Assembly (NCBI RefSeq): GCF_963678635.1
Contig: NC_087069.1
Span: forward strand, 22,022,655 to 22,086,654
Length of the DNA stretch: 64,000 nt
Direction: 5' to 3'
Origin: Symsagittifera roscoffensis
Taxonomy: Eukaryota; Xenacoelomorpha; Acoela; Convolutidae
Every line of letters starts with the position of its first letter. Position 1 is the stretch's first letter. The notes under the pieces are model-generated. The model was not told the DNA's origin. It was given only the letters and a program-made list of their open reading frames with translations, and did no database searches. This document shows, in pieces, positions 1-9,960 of this stretch. Position numbers and translations under genes: made by a program.

Positions 1-89
1 AAAAACAATTTTGTGACAGATTATTCCTGTCTTACGCAGAAGTCTTACGCATAAGTGAAACTGCAAATATCGCACAACTTTTACTTAAT

Positions 90-185
90 CAGAAAACAGA
101 CCATCAGAAACTGTTATTCATAAAATGTAATGTTATCTGGAAAAAACTCTGCCCTAATAATGCGCCGTCAATTTCTTTGAAAGTA
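90..185 (+). repeat. Left copy of outer flanking repeat R1
   Basis: This 96-bp segment sits one base upstream of the 5' LTR of the first gypsy element and recurs at 6506-6600, outside the 3' LTR, in the same orientation with only a few mismatches. It is therefore a direct repeat outside the LTRs, not part of them. Bases 1-89 before it show no gene or recognisable signal. Confidence 0.8.
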
Positions 186-186
186 G

Positions 187-437
187 TGAGATAGGGACCA
201 GTTTTGAGTTTATGTAAGTGCTATCAATTGTTCTAGATAGAAACCAGTTTGAGTTTATGTAAGTGATATCAGTTCTTCTTACTGTCTGGGGACCCGCTGT
301 CGTGACCTTGCGATCTCTAACGTCCGATGGGATCTGAAAAAAAAGAGTGCAGTAAGATTTCGATTTGATGCCTAACAGTTTGTCTACAATACAACTTATC
401 AACAACCTTCTTGATTTTCTAAACTTACGACTTTAAC
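187..437 (+). repeat. 5' LTR of gypsy element 1
   Basis: This 251-bp long terminal repeat matches 6237-6487 along its whole length, with about 16 mismatches counted by eye. Both copies begin TGAGAT and end CTTTAAC. Inside it, 198-280 is an imperfect tandem duplication of about 46 bp sharing the core GAGTTTATGTAAGTG. The first gag ATG follows directly at 438, so there is almost no leader, and I see no clear tRNA primer-binding site. The poly-A-like site of the 3' copy is mutated here to a run of A. Confidence 0.88.
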
Positions 438-1482
438 ATGCCGCAGCCAGCAGAGAAAAAAGGAGGGGGAAAATCCACTAAACATAGTAGCATTTTGCGA
501 AACACGAACACCGGAACCTCCAGTTTACTGGGAGGAGTGGATAATTAAATTTCACTGGGGGATGATAGCAAAATACGACATTGATCCTGATGATTTCTAT
601 TTTGCGAATACTCTAAATGCGGCGGCTATCACGGCGTTGCCTGAAGAAGTCAATGGGAAAAACCGTCTCGACTCGGAAAAGAAGTTAAAGTCTAATCTAT
701 ATCTTTGTATCGGAGACGAGGCGCAACGGATATTCAAAGCACGAAAACCGACTGTTAACATTAAAACGGTACGGTACCCACGGGTCCTGGATGAGATCCA
801 AAATGTTTTCCAACGATAGAGGAATGTAACTCATGAACGGAGACTTTTCTACGGACGAAAATAACGTGAGAACGAAACGTTCGAAAAATTCCACGCGGAA
901 CTAAGCGCTCTGGCAGGTAGATGTGATTTTGCAAATGCGGCCGAAAATGTTCGTGATATTTTCATTATGAATATGCAGGAATCGGATTGCCAACGAGAAT
1001 TATCACGATCAACTAAGTTACCTGAGGAAGTTTAACGGATCGCCTTATCATATGAACGTGGTGAGCGCGCATACAAATCATATACGGGAAAACCAGCTTC
1101 AACAGCTCCGGCAATTTCAATGAAACAAGAACCGGTAAATAACAAAAGAAGGGGACAAGGATTTTTTCGAGGTCGAGGACGTGGGGGACATGGAGGATAC
1201 AACCAAGGATCAAGTAGTAGTGGGGGAAGCGGAAATAAACGTAGGTGTTACAATTGGGACGCACCAAATTTTACCCTTGATCACATCGCGAGCTGTCCTG
1301 CAAAGGTAGCAACATGTAACTCGTGCCAAAAATTGGGACATTTTGAACGAACATTTCGAGGAAATAGACGAGGTACTAACCAATGGAGAGAACGAGGACG
1401 AGTTGGATTGGTTGGAGATAAAAATGAGCATCATCAGAGTACGCATAACGTAAATGACTTGAATGAAGATACAGTGTCGTGA
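438..1482 (+). pseudogene. gag: gag of gypsy element 1, broken
   Basis: Gag would form the particle and bind the element RNA. The reading starts with ATG at 438, right after the LTR, stops at TAA 546, continues one frame over in 562-819, is recognisable but interrupted through 820-1119, and ends in 1120-1482. The last part has an Arg/Gly-rich basic stretch (1145-1245) followed by a zinc-knuckle region: a Cys-His-Cys-rich segment and then C-N-S-C-Q-K-L-G-H-F with Phe where the last Cys of a CX2CX4HX4C knuckle should be. The first knuckle also lacks its second Cys. Stops such as TAA at 862-864 fit single C-to-T changes in Gln codons. The family call rests on the paired-knuckle layout and the pol genes behind it. 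Confidence 0.75.
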
Positions 1483-2031
1483 TTGAACCAGCAGGGGTGC
1501 GGGGAAAATCAATCCATGACGTCAGGATCGGACGACTACATAGTAATGTCAATAAAAAGGAAGAAGAATGAGACTGAACTGAAGATCCCTGGGGCCCGTG
1601 TTCAAGTTGAGGCGTCAGGGAAGAAGATGTGGTTGTGGATAGATAGTGGTTCCCCAGTGACTATTTTCAGCATAACCGACCTAAAAACAACGTTAGGTAA
1701 AGCGAATAATCAACTACAGCCATCAAAAGATGAATTTCTGGATTACAATAACAATCGATTAAACATAATGGGGAAGGTAACAGTGATGATGTCATTAAAC
1801 GGCTGGGCAGCACCAGCACCTGTGTCAGTAATATCCGGGAATCATCAGTCAATCCTGGGGCGCGATCTGATGGGCACCCTGGGCCTCGAGTTAGTCCAAC
1901 GAAAGAAAGTGATGGGAATCACATGGGAAGGGATCAGTCAAGAGGAGGAGGAATATGACGAATTGCAAACATACTTCTGTAAGTTGTACCCAAACCTGTT
2001 TACTAGGATAGGGATGATCCGGAATGCGTAA
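1483..2031 (+). pseudogene. pol: Aspartic protease region of pol, element 1
   Basis: A retropepsin-like domain that would cut the Gag-Pol precursor. The 182-codon frame contains the catalytic motif W-I-D-S-G-S-P (about residues 51-57) and the flap-distal motif I-L-G-R-D-L-M (about residues 123-129), the usual spacing for gypsy proteases. It ends with Y-P-N-L-F-T-R-I-G, which in this family leads into reverse transcriptase, and is then stopped at 2029. It lies directly behind gag. Both catalytic motifs are intact, so the break is at the protease to RT junction and not inside the protease. Confidence 0.8.
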
Positions 2032-2040
2032 TTAAGAGCT

Positions 2041-3400
2041 GAATTTATTGAAAATTTGAGGCCTATACAACAAAAAGGACGCAGGAAGCCAATCAGTCTA
2101 GACGATAAGGTGGATAAAGAAATTCATCGGCTGATGAATGAAGGGCATATCGTAAAATTACAAGAGTGCTCAGATAAGTATTTCGTCTCCCCTATCGTGA
2201 TTACAGTAAAAAATGATGGAAGTATAAAATTAGCACTGGAATCAAGAGAATTGAACAAGCAGGTACACAAGAATAAGTACCAAATGCCAAATATTGACGA
2301 ATTAGTAGACGGAGTAAGTCAGATTATCGCGGAGAAAAAAGCGGGGAATGTATATTTTGCAACGTTGGATTTCACATATGCGTACGGACAAGTCGCCTTA
2401 GAACAAAAAAACGAGCGAGCAATGCAATTTCTCACTAGTCTGTGGGAAATCCACGGGGACTTATCGTTTTAAAAACGGATTTTACGGACTTACGTCGATG
2501 CCGGCGGAATTCCAAAAAGTAATTGATAATTTAATTAAGGAGTTCCTCCAAGCTAACGCGTTTTTTGATGATATCTTAATTGATTCAAAAGGAACTAAAG
2601 TCGAACACATTGCGTTGGTGGAAAAGATATTGAAAAAGCTGGATGTCTCCAATGTCGCGTTACAATTGCGAAAATATGAAATTGCGAAAACAGAGTGCCA
2701 ATGGCTCGGATTTCGAATTTGGGAATGTGGTATCACGCCCATAGTAAGAAAAACACAAGCAATAGAAGACCTGAAAACCCCAAAATCTGGAAAGCAGTTG
2801 AAATCTTTAATGGGTTCACTACACAGTTTACACAAATTTTTACCCAAACTCGCAGAATTAAGCGCATCTTTAAGGCCAATACTGGGTCAAAATAACGATT
2901 TTGTCTGGACACCCGTTTGCGAAAATGCGCTCCAACAATTAAAATCGCTGGTGGAAAAAATTGTCGATTTACGACACTTCGACATTCACCGTGAAAGTAG
3001 AATTACTTGTGACGCTAGTCACGATGGTTTAGGGGCCGTGTTAGAAAAGTATTGCGCCTCCGGGTGGCATCCGATTTCGTTTGCATCCCGTTACCTTAAT
3101 CCGGCTGAGAAAAAATACGCTACAAACGAATTAGAAATACTCGCGGTAGTGTGGGCCACGGAACACTTTCGAAATTATATATACGGCCGGTATTTCACAG
3201 TAATATCTGATCATAAAGCGCTACTTACATTGTTGAATTCGTCGCCAAAAGGAAATAAAACATTTTTCAGTCAATTAACTCGATGATATGATCAACTGGT
3301 GCCATACGACTTTAAAGTTGAACACAGACAAGGCTCGAAAATGAGGATGGCTGACTATTTGTCTCGGTTTTTGTCCGCAGAGGCACCCGAGATAAGTCAT
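2041..3400 (+). pseudogene. pol: Reverse transcriptase and RNase H of pol, element 1
   Basis: The polymerase part that copies element RNA into DNA. The N-terminal half (2056-2472) has fingers and palm motifs (S-P-I-V-I-T-V-K-N-D-G-S, L-D-F-T-Y-A-Y). A frameshift near 2450-2500 moves to the frame of 2498-3286, which carries F-F-D-D (2561-2572), the polymerase xxDD box, then the connection and RNase H. RNase H keeps its three acidic residues in T-C-D-A-S, N-E-L-E-I-L and I-S-D-H-K-A-L. The stop at 3284-3286 is TGA where the family has Trp, and the same frame continues from 3287 into the normal post-RNase H sequence (Y-D-Q-L-V-P-Y-D-F), so a single G-to-A change explains it. Confidence 0.85.
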
Positions 3401-4260
3401 TACGATGAAAATTTTACAGTAGTGAAGATAAGAATGATAAACGCGGCGTTGAGGCCCAAGGATAAAATGAAGCCTAGGGGTCAGCAAGTGAATAAAATTA
3501 AGCCAAAACCGACGGTAGGGGGCGAACAGTCATGTTTCGACACAACGAAATCAGATTCATCCAATGAGAATGAAAGAAAAGACGAATATGCAAATATTCA
3601 CCGTGAGCACGAACGTTAAATAGAGGGCGTGTTTACATGCAACCGGCGGTTAACCAGTCAGCGTCGAGATATTTGCATACCGGCGGAAATATGCAAACAT
3701 CGAAGAACAAGATTCAGACGTTGTTCTCATTGCTTAAATTACAGTTGCAAGCATAAAAGTTTGGTTAAATACAATCGCAATCTTTTCAGTTCGACTATTT
3801 ACAACAGCAAGCCTCCTACGTTGAAAATTTACAGTTGCAAACCATTCATCTTACAAGATTACAGTGAAGAGCCATCTACTTTAAAGAATTACAGTAGCAA
3901 AGATTACAATGAAAAGCCATTTACTTTAAAAAATTACAGTAGCAAACCCCAAATTCGGAATAATTTGAGTAACCTAAAATATACAAAAATGAGTAATTCG
4001 CCTGAAAAAAATGATCCTCCAACTTCGACCATCGTCAACACATCAACTAATTAAGGAAATTTGAATCTAAACGTTGTACTGAACCGCCTAAATCAACCTT
4101 CTAGCGTTAGTTCGGATTCCGACATTGAAATGATACCACACGAAAACTTGATATTAAACAGACTAATTCTAAAAAACTAAATACAATCATATCCTTTCCA
4201 CACCAGTTCCCCGGTTTATCTTACCCAATTGTACAAAACGACATATGGATCTACTCTATA
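3401..4260 (+). pseudogene. RNase H to integrase linker, element 1
   Basis: An unusually long spacer of about 860 bp between RNase H and the integrase zinc domain. It has a charged low-complexity part (to 3619), then a 141-codon frame (3629-4054) rich in Tyr, Ser, Lys and Thr that contains a decapeptide repeat, then a short A/T-rich stretch. I recognise no enzymatic domain in it. It reads largely open in one or two frames, so it was probably part of the Pol precursor. Confidence 0.5.
3797..3946 (+). repeat. 30-bp coding tandem repeat in element 1 linker
   Basis: Units of 30 bp, some trimmed to 15 bp, run in frame: 30, 30, 30, 15, 30, 15. The consensus decapeptide is about Y-S-S-K-P-F-T-L-K-N. 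All units keep the frame because their lengths are multiples of three. A looser version of the same motif is seen just upstream near 3740. Confidence 0.8.
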
Positions 4261-5344
4261 GTGCCATCAGATAGTAAAATAGTGAAGAAAATTGAACACC
4301 CGGAAGTTTTGAATTTAAAATTGATAGAAGCAAACATTGAAAAAGATCCATTTATGAAGACCATCAGAGATAACATCAGAGACAAAAACCCACGAGCAAA
4401 GGAGATAATAACAAGACTAGGACAATACTACGGCCAGCATTACAACGATTTTGCAGTACGTGAGAACTGCCTGTGGATGGACGGCCGGTTAGCAATACCG
4501 AAGCATCTATCATCAGCAATTCTGAACCGTCTACATTACAACCATCATGGGCGGGACAAAATGTTCGCTGCAGCAAAAGACGTGTGAATACCCCTTATGC
4601 ATCGGAACATCGCGGATACAGCAAAATACTGCAAAAGTTGCTTAGAAGCAGGTAAAAACCCTAAACCGGACATTCCAAAAAGTGACATGGGGGAAACTTA
4701 TGTGCCTAAGGAACCAAATGGTTTGGTCCAATTAGGGTTCTGGGGCCCAGTAAATTAAGTAAGGGGTCCGAAAAAGTATGTACTTGTAGCAGTCGATACG
4801 TTCTCGCATTGGCCGTCGGCGTATGTTTGTTCAAGCAACAAATCCAAAAATGTATTGAAGTTCCTAAGGAAGTACATAAATACTCATGGACACCCAAGGA
4901 AATTGCACATGGATCAGGCTACGGGTTTTTCTCTAATGAAATTCAAAATTTCTATAACTACGAAGGTATCAAACTCATTAAATCTCCGGTTACGGACCAT
5001 CGCGTGACAGGAATGGTTTAATGAACTATTTGTTAACTTATCTGTGTTAACTTATCTACTACGTGTTAACTTATCTTCAGGAAAATAAAAACTAGAAGTT
5101 TGGAGCAATGATATCACGTGCGCTCAGCGCGTTACGGTTCGTGCCACATTTTAAAAGAAAACTAACGCCTTTCGAAGCATACCATGGACGAGAAGCAAAT
5201 ACGGCTCTGCGAAATTTAACGAAAAAGCCGTCATTGAAAAACTTAAATTGGAACAATGTTGTTAACCAAAAGTTATCTTGTTTAGACAAGGCGGGAAACC
5301 TCCCGGAAGTTGAACTCACCCTAGATTGGTAGAAGAGAAGTGAT
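4261..5344 (+). pseudogene. pol: Integrase of pol, element 1, broken
   Basis: A DDE integrase that would insert the DNA copy. The zinc-binding part (4261-4660) has the HHCC pattern ending C-K-S-C. The core has D-T-F-S-H-W-P (first Asp, about 4793) and M-D-Q-A-T-G-F (second Asp, about 4912). At the third position the family sequence after T-G-M-V is Glu, but here the codon is TAA (5019-5021), so the catalytic Glu is lost. Other stops lie at 4588 (TGA), 4756 (TAA) and in the C-terminal part. 5108-5332 is the conserved C-terminal region with P-F-E-A-Y-H-G-R. The integrase type separates this from tyrosine-recombinase (DIRS) elements. Confidence 0.82.
5031..5076 (+). repeat. Three copies of a 14-bp repeat inside integrase
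   Basis: The unit (G)TGTTAACTTATCT occurs at 5031-5043, 5044-5057 and 5063-5076, right behind the lost catalytic Glu codon of the integrase. It looks like a local slippage expansion that replaced the conserved sequence there. Confidence 0.8.
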
Positions 5345-6097
5345 TTGGTGTACGCCCCTCAAAACAGGAAAGGTCCAATCTTTTTGGATGACGATGTGGT
5401 AGCGGATCCCAGGGCTCAGAAAGTAGTTGACCCCAAGGAAATAAGTCCACCGAAAACTCCAACATGGCTCAAAAAGCATAAAACCAATTCAACGACCGTA
5501 TACCAGAGGACCGGAAAAACGGATCCAAAGGATCGAAGAAGGTATAAACGTTTGCCATTAAAAATTGAAAAATTGACTAAGCATACGGTGCAAATGGAAA
5601 AAGGGTCATTACTAAGGCGGAGTGGTGTTTCTTTTAGATCGGCGGCTGAAGAAAGCCTAATTGAGAGTAGAAGCGATGAGTGCACCCCAGAACCGAGTAG
5701 AAATGTACATAGTACCCCGGCCCCAAGTGAATCCAACAAGTATAATCGCAAAGCCGAGGAGGATCGAATCGCAATGGAAAACGCAAGAAGATCGACGAAA
5801 CAACGGATAGTGGAGTACAGTGCGGACGAGAGCGAGGACGACGAAGATAGCGAGTGGGAAATCGAGCGAAATGAACCAATTAAAAGTGCGGCGAACGAAG
5901 GAAATGATGTACCGTCGGTTAGGAAGAAATCACCAAGATCCGTCAGTGGAAAACGAAATAAAAACCAGCGTGAAACAGCGACGAGGAAATCAACACGACA
6001 GAGACGCGGAGTTGACGGGGGGGGGGGGGGTTATGATCCACCGAATAGAACACAAATGAGAAAACTGACAAGAAAAAGGAAAAAGAGGAAAAAATAA
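5345..6097 (+). pseudogene. Basic C-terminal tail of Pol, element 1
   Basis: A 250-codon open frame that begins with the end of the integrase C-terminal domain (about the first 25 residues, P-Q-N-R-K-G-P-I-F-L-D-D) and then becomes a highly charged, Arg/Lys/Ser/Glu-rich tail ending K-K-R-K-K. It is separated from the previous frame only by a stop at 5330-5332. A run of 14 G (6017-6030) encodes five Gly residues and is a likely frameshift or assembly-error site. Such basic tails in gypsy integrases often serve nuclear import or chromatin targeting; here that is inference. Confidence 0.6.
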
Positions 6098-6236
6098 ACC
6101 TTAAGAGAGGTTTGGCGGGTGAGAAAACTCAACGTAAACTAAAACTTAACTAGTACATTTATATAATACGAAAAAGTAACAAAGAGTTGATAAATTTTAT
6201 ATCTAACGCTCTAAAATTTATTTGCGGTTGCCCGAA

Positions 6237-6487
6237 TGAGATTTAGACCAGTTTTGAGTTTATGTAAGTGCTATCAATTGTTCTAGATAGAAACCAATTT
6301 GAGTTTATGTAAGTGCTATCAATTCTTCTTTCTGTCTGGGTACCTGCTGTCGTGACCTTGCGATCTCTAATGTCCGATGGGATCTGAAATAAAAGAGTGC
6401 AGTAAGATTTCGATTTGATGTCTAACAATTTGTCTACAAAACAACTTATCAACAACCTTTTTGATTTTGTAAACTTACGACTTTAAC
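6237..6487 (+). repeat. 3' LTR of gypsy element 1
   Basis: 251 bp, same ends and length as 187-437. It carries a perfect AATAAA at 6388-6393 where the 5' copy has only A, consistent with a polyadenylation signal. About 140 bp of non-coding AT-rich sequence separates it from the last pol codon at 6097. Confidence 0.88.
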
Positions 6488-6505
6488 TTAACGATTAGTT
6501 TTCAC

Positions 6506-6600
6506 CAGAAACAGACCATCAGAAACAATTATTCATAAAATGTAATGTTGTCTGGAAAAAACTCTGCCCAAATAATGCGCCGTCAATTTCTTTGAAAGTA
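6506..6600 (+). repeat. Right copy of outer flanking repeat R1
   Basis: Same 95-bp segment as 90-185. It lies 18 bp beyond the 3' LTR, whereas the left copy nearly touches the 5' LTR. Confidence 0.8.
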
Positions 6601-6689
6601 ACTGTGGTCTCTGCGATTCGCAGAGGATCTATTCCCGGATCGAGGTCCGTGACTCATGTCCAGACCTCGCGAACTAAATTTGGCATGTC

Positions 6690-7010
6690 CAATTTTTGCG
6701 ATCAACTGTAGACATGCCCCGAAACTCGTTTTTTTCCTCACATTTGCGACCAAAATGAACCGTCTTGTTTTTGGCGACCGAGACGTAGCTGGCGCGGCCA
6801 GAAATGTGTGACACATAATTGGTATGTCGAGACTTTTGCGACCAAATATCGCAACTAACAGACTTTTGCGGCTGTAAAGTTCAGCTGTGGCTTTCGCGAC
6901 CAAGGCGGAGAAGGCATAATAAGGAAACGACGCGGTAGACACGACCAAACCCAGCCATTTCTGAACTTTGGCGACCGAAATGGGGACGACTCGACTTTTG
7001 CGACGAATCT
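6690..7010 (+). repeat. Cluster of TTTTGCGACCAAA-like motifs
   Basis: At least eight close variants of TTTTGCGACC(A)AA occur in about 320 bp (near 6692, 6740, 6770, 6832, 6863, 6893, 6966 and 6990), at irregular spacing of roughly 25-75 bp. The stretch is CpG-containing and richer in G and C than its surroundings. A minus-strand frame of 146 codons spans it but shows no known domain, and its openness is probably a by-product of the repeated motif. Confidence 0.6.
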
Positions 7011-7040
7011 GGAGACGGCGCAACCAAAAATTTTTTTTTA

Positions 7041-7345
7041 AGATATGATCAATTGAAGACTATCCAGTGTGTTAAGGATAATAAGTTTCTCTTATTTCCT
7101 CTCATTCAAGACTGAGTAATTCCTATTTGATAAGAACAAGTTTTTCTCAAAAGCTAACCCAACGGTTTTGAAAAGATTGTTAGCAATGGGAAGTCCGGCC
7201 ACTCCCTTGTGTCTGCATACTCTCATAATCTCTTTTTTTAACCTTACCACACTTTCTACAGCCTTCGAAAAAGCGTGTGGGGGAATTTTCGACCCATACT
7301 TTTGAGTTTCTTACATTTTCTCAAAAACTACCCTCCCAAATCTGA
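7041..7345 (+). repeat. Direct repeat, copy 1 (pairs with 8394-8770)
   Basis: Starts ATATGATCAATTGAAGACTA and continues through a GC-richer core (CAATGGGAAGTCCGGCCACT). The same order of sequence is found from 8394, where the head and core are separated by about 50 extra bases. Confidence 0.8.
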
Positions 7346-8110
7346 GATTTTGGGCTCAATGGACAGAAAGGGTTGCGGGAAGCTCTCGTGCATAAGCGGC
7401 TACGCCGTAATTTTTTACAAAGTAAGTTATGGCCGTCAAAGTTGTCAATTTTTCTAATTCTTGACCTACTTTTGAAAACTTTTAACTTTTCTCGAAAAAT
7501 ACCCTCCAAAATCTGAGATTTTAGTTTGAATCTAAAATCATTGCTGTGAGGAGCTCCCCTGCAGTAGGGATAGCGCCCAAAATATTGTGCACAAAAATAT
7601 ACCCTCGGAAAAGTAAAAATTTGATTTTTTGACAGTTTTTTGAAACTTTTAGGTTTTTCTTAAAAACTAGGCTCCCAAATCTGAGGTTTTAGTTACAATG
7701 AGTGGAACGGTTTGTGAAGAACTCTGCTAGATAAATGAGATTGCCTAGATTTTGTACACAGAAAGTTAGGACCCACCAAAAATTCAAAATTTTGATTTTT
7801 TTGACCATTTTTAAAAACTTTTAGTTTTTCTCGAAAACTATCCTCCGAAATCTGATTTTATTTTCAATCAAATAAACGTGTTGTGGGAGACTCCGCTGCA
7901 TAAGCAGTAGTGCCCAAATTGTTGTACATAAATTGAGTAGAACGCATTGCGAGGAGCTCCACTGCATAAGCGGCTACGCTTTAACTTTTTTGCAGAATTT
8001 ATGACTCTCGAAACAGTCAAGTTATCAATTTCCTTGCCAATTTTTGAAACTTTTTTTCTTTTTTTTTCAAAAACAACCCACTCAAAACTAATGAGCAAAA
8101 TTTAAAGCAT
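7310..8110 (+). repeat. Satellite-like array with period of about 170 bp
   Basis: The anchor phrase (A)CCCTCC(A)AAATCTGAG recurs at 7331, 7502, 7670 and 7841, giving spacings of 171, 168 and 171 bp, with a further degenerate anchor at 8077 after an extra 60-bp partial duplication. Each monomer also holds a GAGCTCC...TGCATAAGCGGCTACGC part. Monomers differ strongly from each other, so the array is old. No coding sequence is supported here. Confidence 0.75.
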
Positions 8111-8393
8111 CTTTTCATCTAACAAGCGTTTGTAATCACATCATTATTAAAGAAAACTGAAGTAAATGTTGAATATAACATAACTTGAAGTCTTTAAAAT
8201 GGGATTTACTTTTCGTTGCTATTTTGCATTTACGTTTGTCCTTCCGTATCAGCAAAAAAGTTTCAAAAATTATCAAACAGGCATTTCTAGATCCTTGAGA
8301 AAATACTCATCCGATTTCCAAAAAAGAAAACAGGAGAAGTCCGCGTACTCCCTGTGTGCCTGCATAATCTCATAATCTCTTTTACGTTACCCC

Positions 8394-8770
8394 AATGATC
8401 AATTGAAGACTATCCAGTGTGTTAAGGATAATAAGTTTCTCTTATTTCCTCTCATTCAAGACTGAGTAATTCCTATTTGATAAAAACTGATTTTATGAAA
8501 ATGTATGAGATCGTGTTTTCTATTTTTTTGAGACGTTTTGGATTTCTTTCGTTTTTCTCAAAATCTAACCCACCGGTTTTCAAAAGATTGTTAGCAATGG
8601 GAAGTCCGGCCACTCCCTTGTGTCTGCACACTCTCATAATCTCTTTTTTAAACCTTACCACACTTTCTACAGCCTTCGACAAAGTGTGTGGGAGAATTTT
8701 TGACCCGTATTTTTGTATTTCTTACATTTTCTCAAAACCTACTCTCACAAATCTGAGCATTTGATTTGAA
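8394..8770 (+). repeat. Direct repeat, copy 2 (pairs with 7041-7345)
   Basis: High-identity copy of 7041-7345 about 1.35 kb downstream, ending in another satellite-type anchor (ACTCTCACAAATCTGAG). Both copies are on the + strand. Confidence 0.8.
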
Positions 8771-9960
8771 TGAATAGACTAGGTTTTGCGATGCTCCCCT
8801 GAATTAACGGCTACGCCCAGAGTTTTTTTACCCAAATGATTTGACCATTAAAAAAGTCAACTATCACGCATTTACCGCAATGGCATAAAAAATTTTTTGA
8901 AAATAAGATTTTTAAATGTGGTTCGATATAGTTTTGAAAATACCGATTATTCGAGATCTGATGATGGGAGAATGTGTTACGAAAAAAGTTACAACCGACT
9001 GCATACAAAATCAATTTAACATGCAAAGACCAAGTTGATCACCATATATTAGTTTAGCTTAGTCTCATCTCGATTTATCACAACCTCTAGTTGGTTATGT
9101 TTATCAAAAAATGAGCGTGCAAAATTCTTTTTCAGAACAGCAGATTGTACTTTCATAGGTATTTGAGCATACCTTTCAAAAATAAAAAAAAACACATTGA
9201 TAATTTGTTCTAATCTCAAGCAATCACCCAAGTACACATATTTTTAACTGTATTAATTTTCTGATTTAGTTGAGAAAATAAAATAGCTGTTTGTATCCTT
9301 AATGCTCAAATTCTAATTTTCAAGCGATATTCTTTTGGCTCAAGTTCACAAAAGCAAATACTTAGTTATGAACCCCCATGAACTTTGAAGTCCCAAATTC
9401 TTGGTTGTGAAAACTGTACTAGAAAGTTTTTGTTTCTATGAACTCAAGAATGAATTTTTATCCTATTATCAATCTAATTTTGTTCAATTAGTTCTCTTCT
9501 CATGTTTAACCATTTCCTTCGACAAAGATGAGTACGGATGAAGCGTTTTTGAAAAAGATAATGTAAATGGCACAAAAAATCAGTGGGTGCATATTAGGTA
9601 GCCAACAGGAAGCGAGTTGAATACAAAAATTAGAAAGCTCCAGAGCGCCTTTACTCGAAAGCACGATTGGTCCAATTGAATCATTCGTGCCTATTGTAGA
9701 GTATTTATGCGCATAATCGCTATGATCGTTAATTTTGATGAATTTTGTGTGATACGACATTTGAGATGGTGCAGCTCAACAAAACTGCCCACTATATTAA
9801 TGCGAAGTTTCAAGTGATTCGACCGTTTCTTCACCGTGTTGAGATCATTTTTGGCTTTAATTTTCAATACAGATTTTTTAAAAACGCAAAAGAATTGATC
9901 TGAAAAAACAATCCCCAAAAGTTTTTAAAAATTTTTTGAGCTATTTTAGGTTGGCTAAAT
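8771..9960. other. AT-rich stretch without a supported gene
   Basis: Only short minus-strand frames of 60-84 codons with low-complexity composition occur (for example within 9506-9918). I see no splice structure, motif or repeat that would support a gene. Confidence 0.5.

Larger units (their letters stand above)
187..6487 (+). mobile_element. Ty3/gypsy LTR retrotransposon 1, full length but decayed
   Basis: A complete element of about 6.3 kb in the order LTR, gag, protease, reverse transcriptase, RNase H, linker, integrase, basic tail, LTR. Order and motifs are those of Ty3/gypsy elements of the K02A2.6-like type: a double zinc-knuckle region in gag, an Asp-Ser-Gly protease, an xxDD reverse transcriptase and an HHCC plus DDE integrase. 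Every gene is interrupted by stops or frameshifts, so the copy cannot be autonomous. The two equal-length, roughly 94 percent identical LTRs suggest a fairly old insertion. Confidence 0.9.

Noticed and set aside
6583-7023. 146-codon minus-strand frame as a gene
   Set aside because: It spans repeat R1 and the TTTTGCGACC motif cluster, and shows no domain; its openness follows from the repeated motif.
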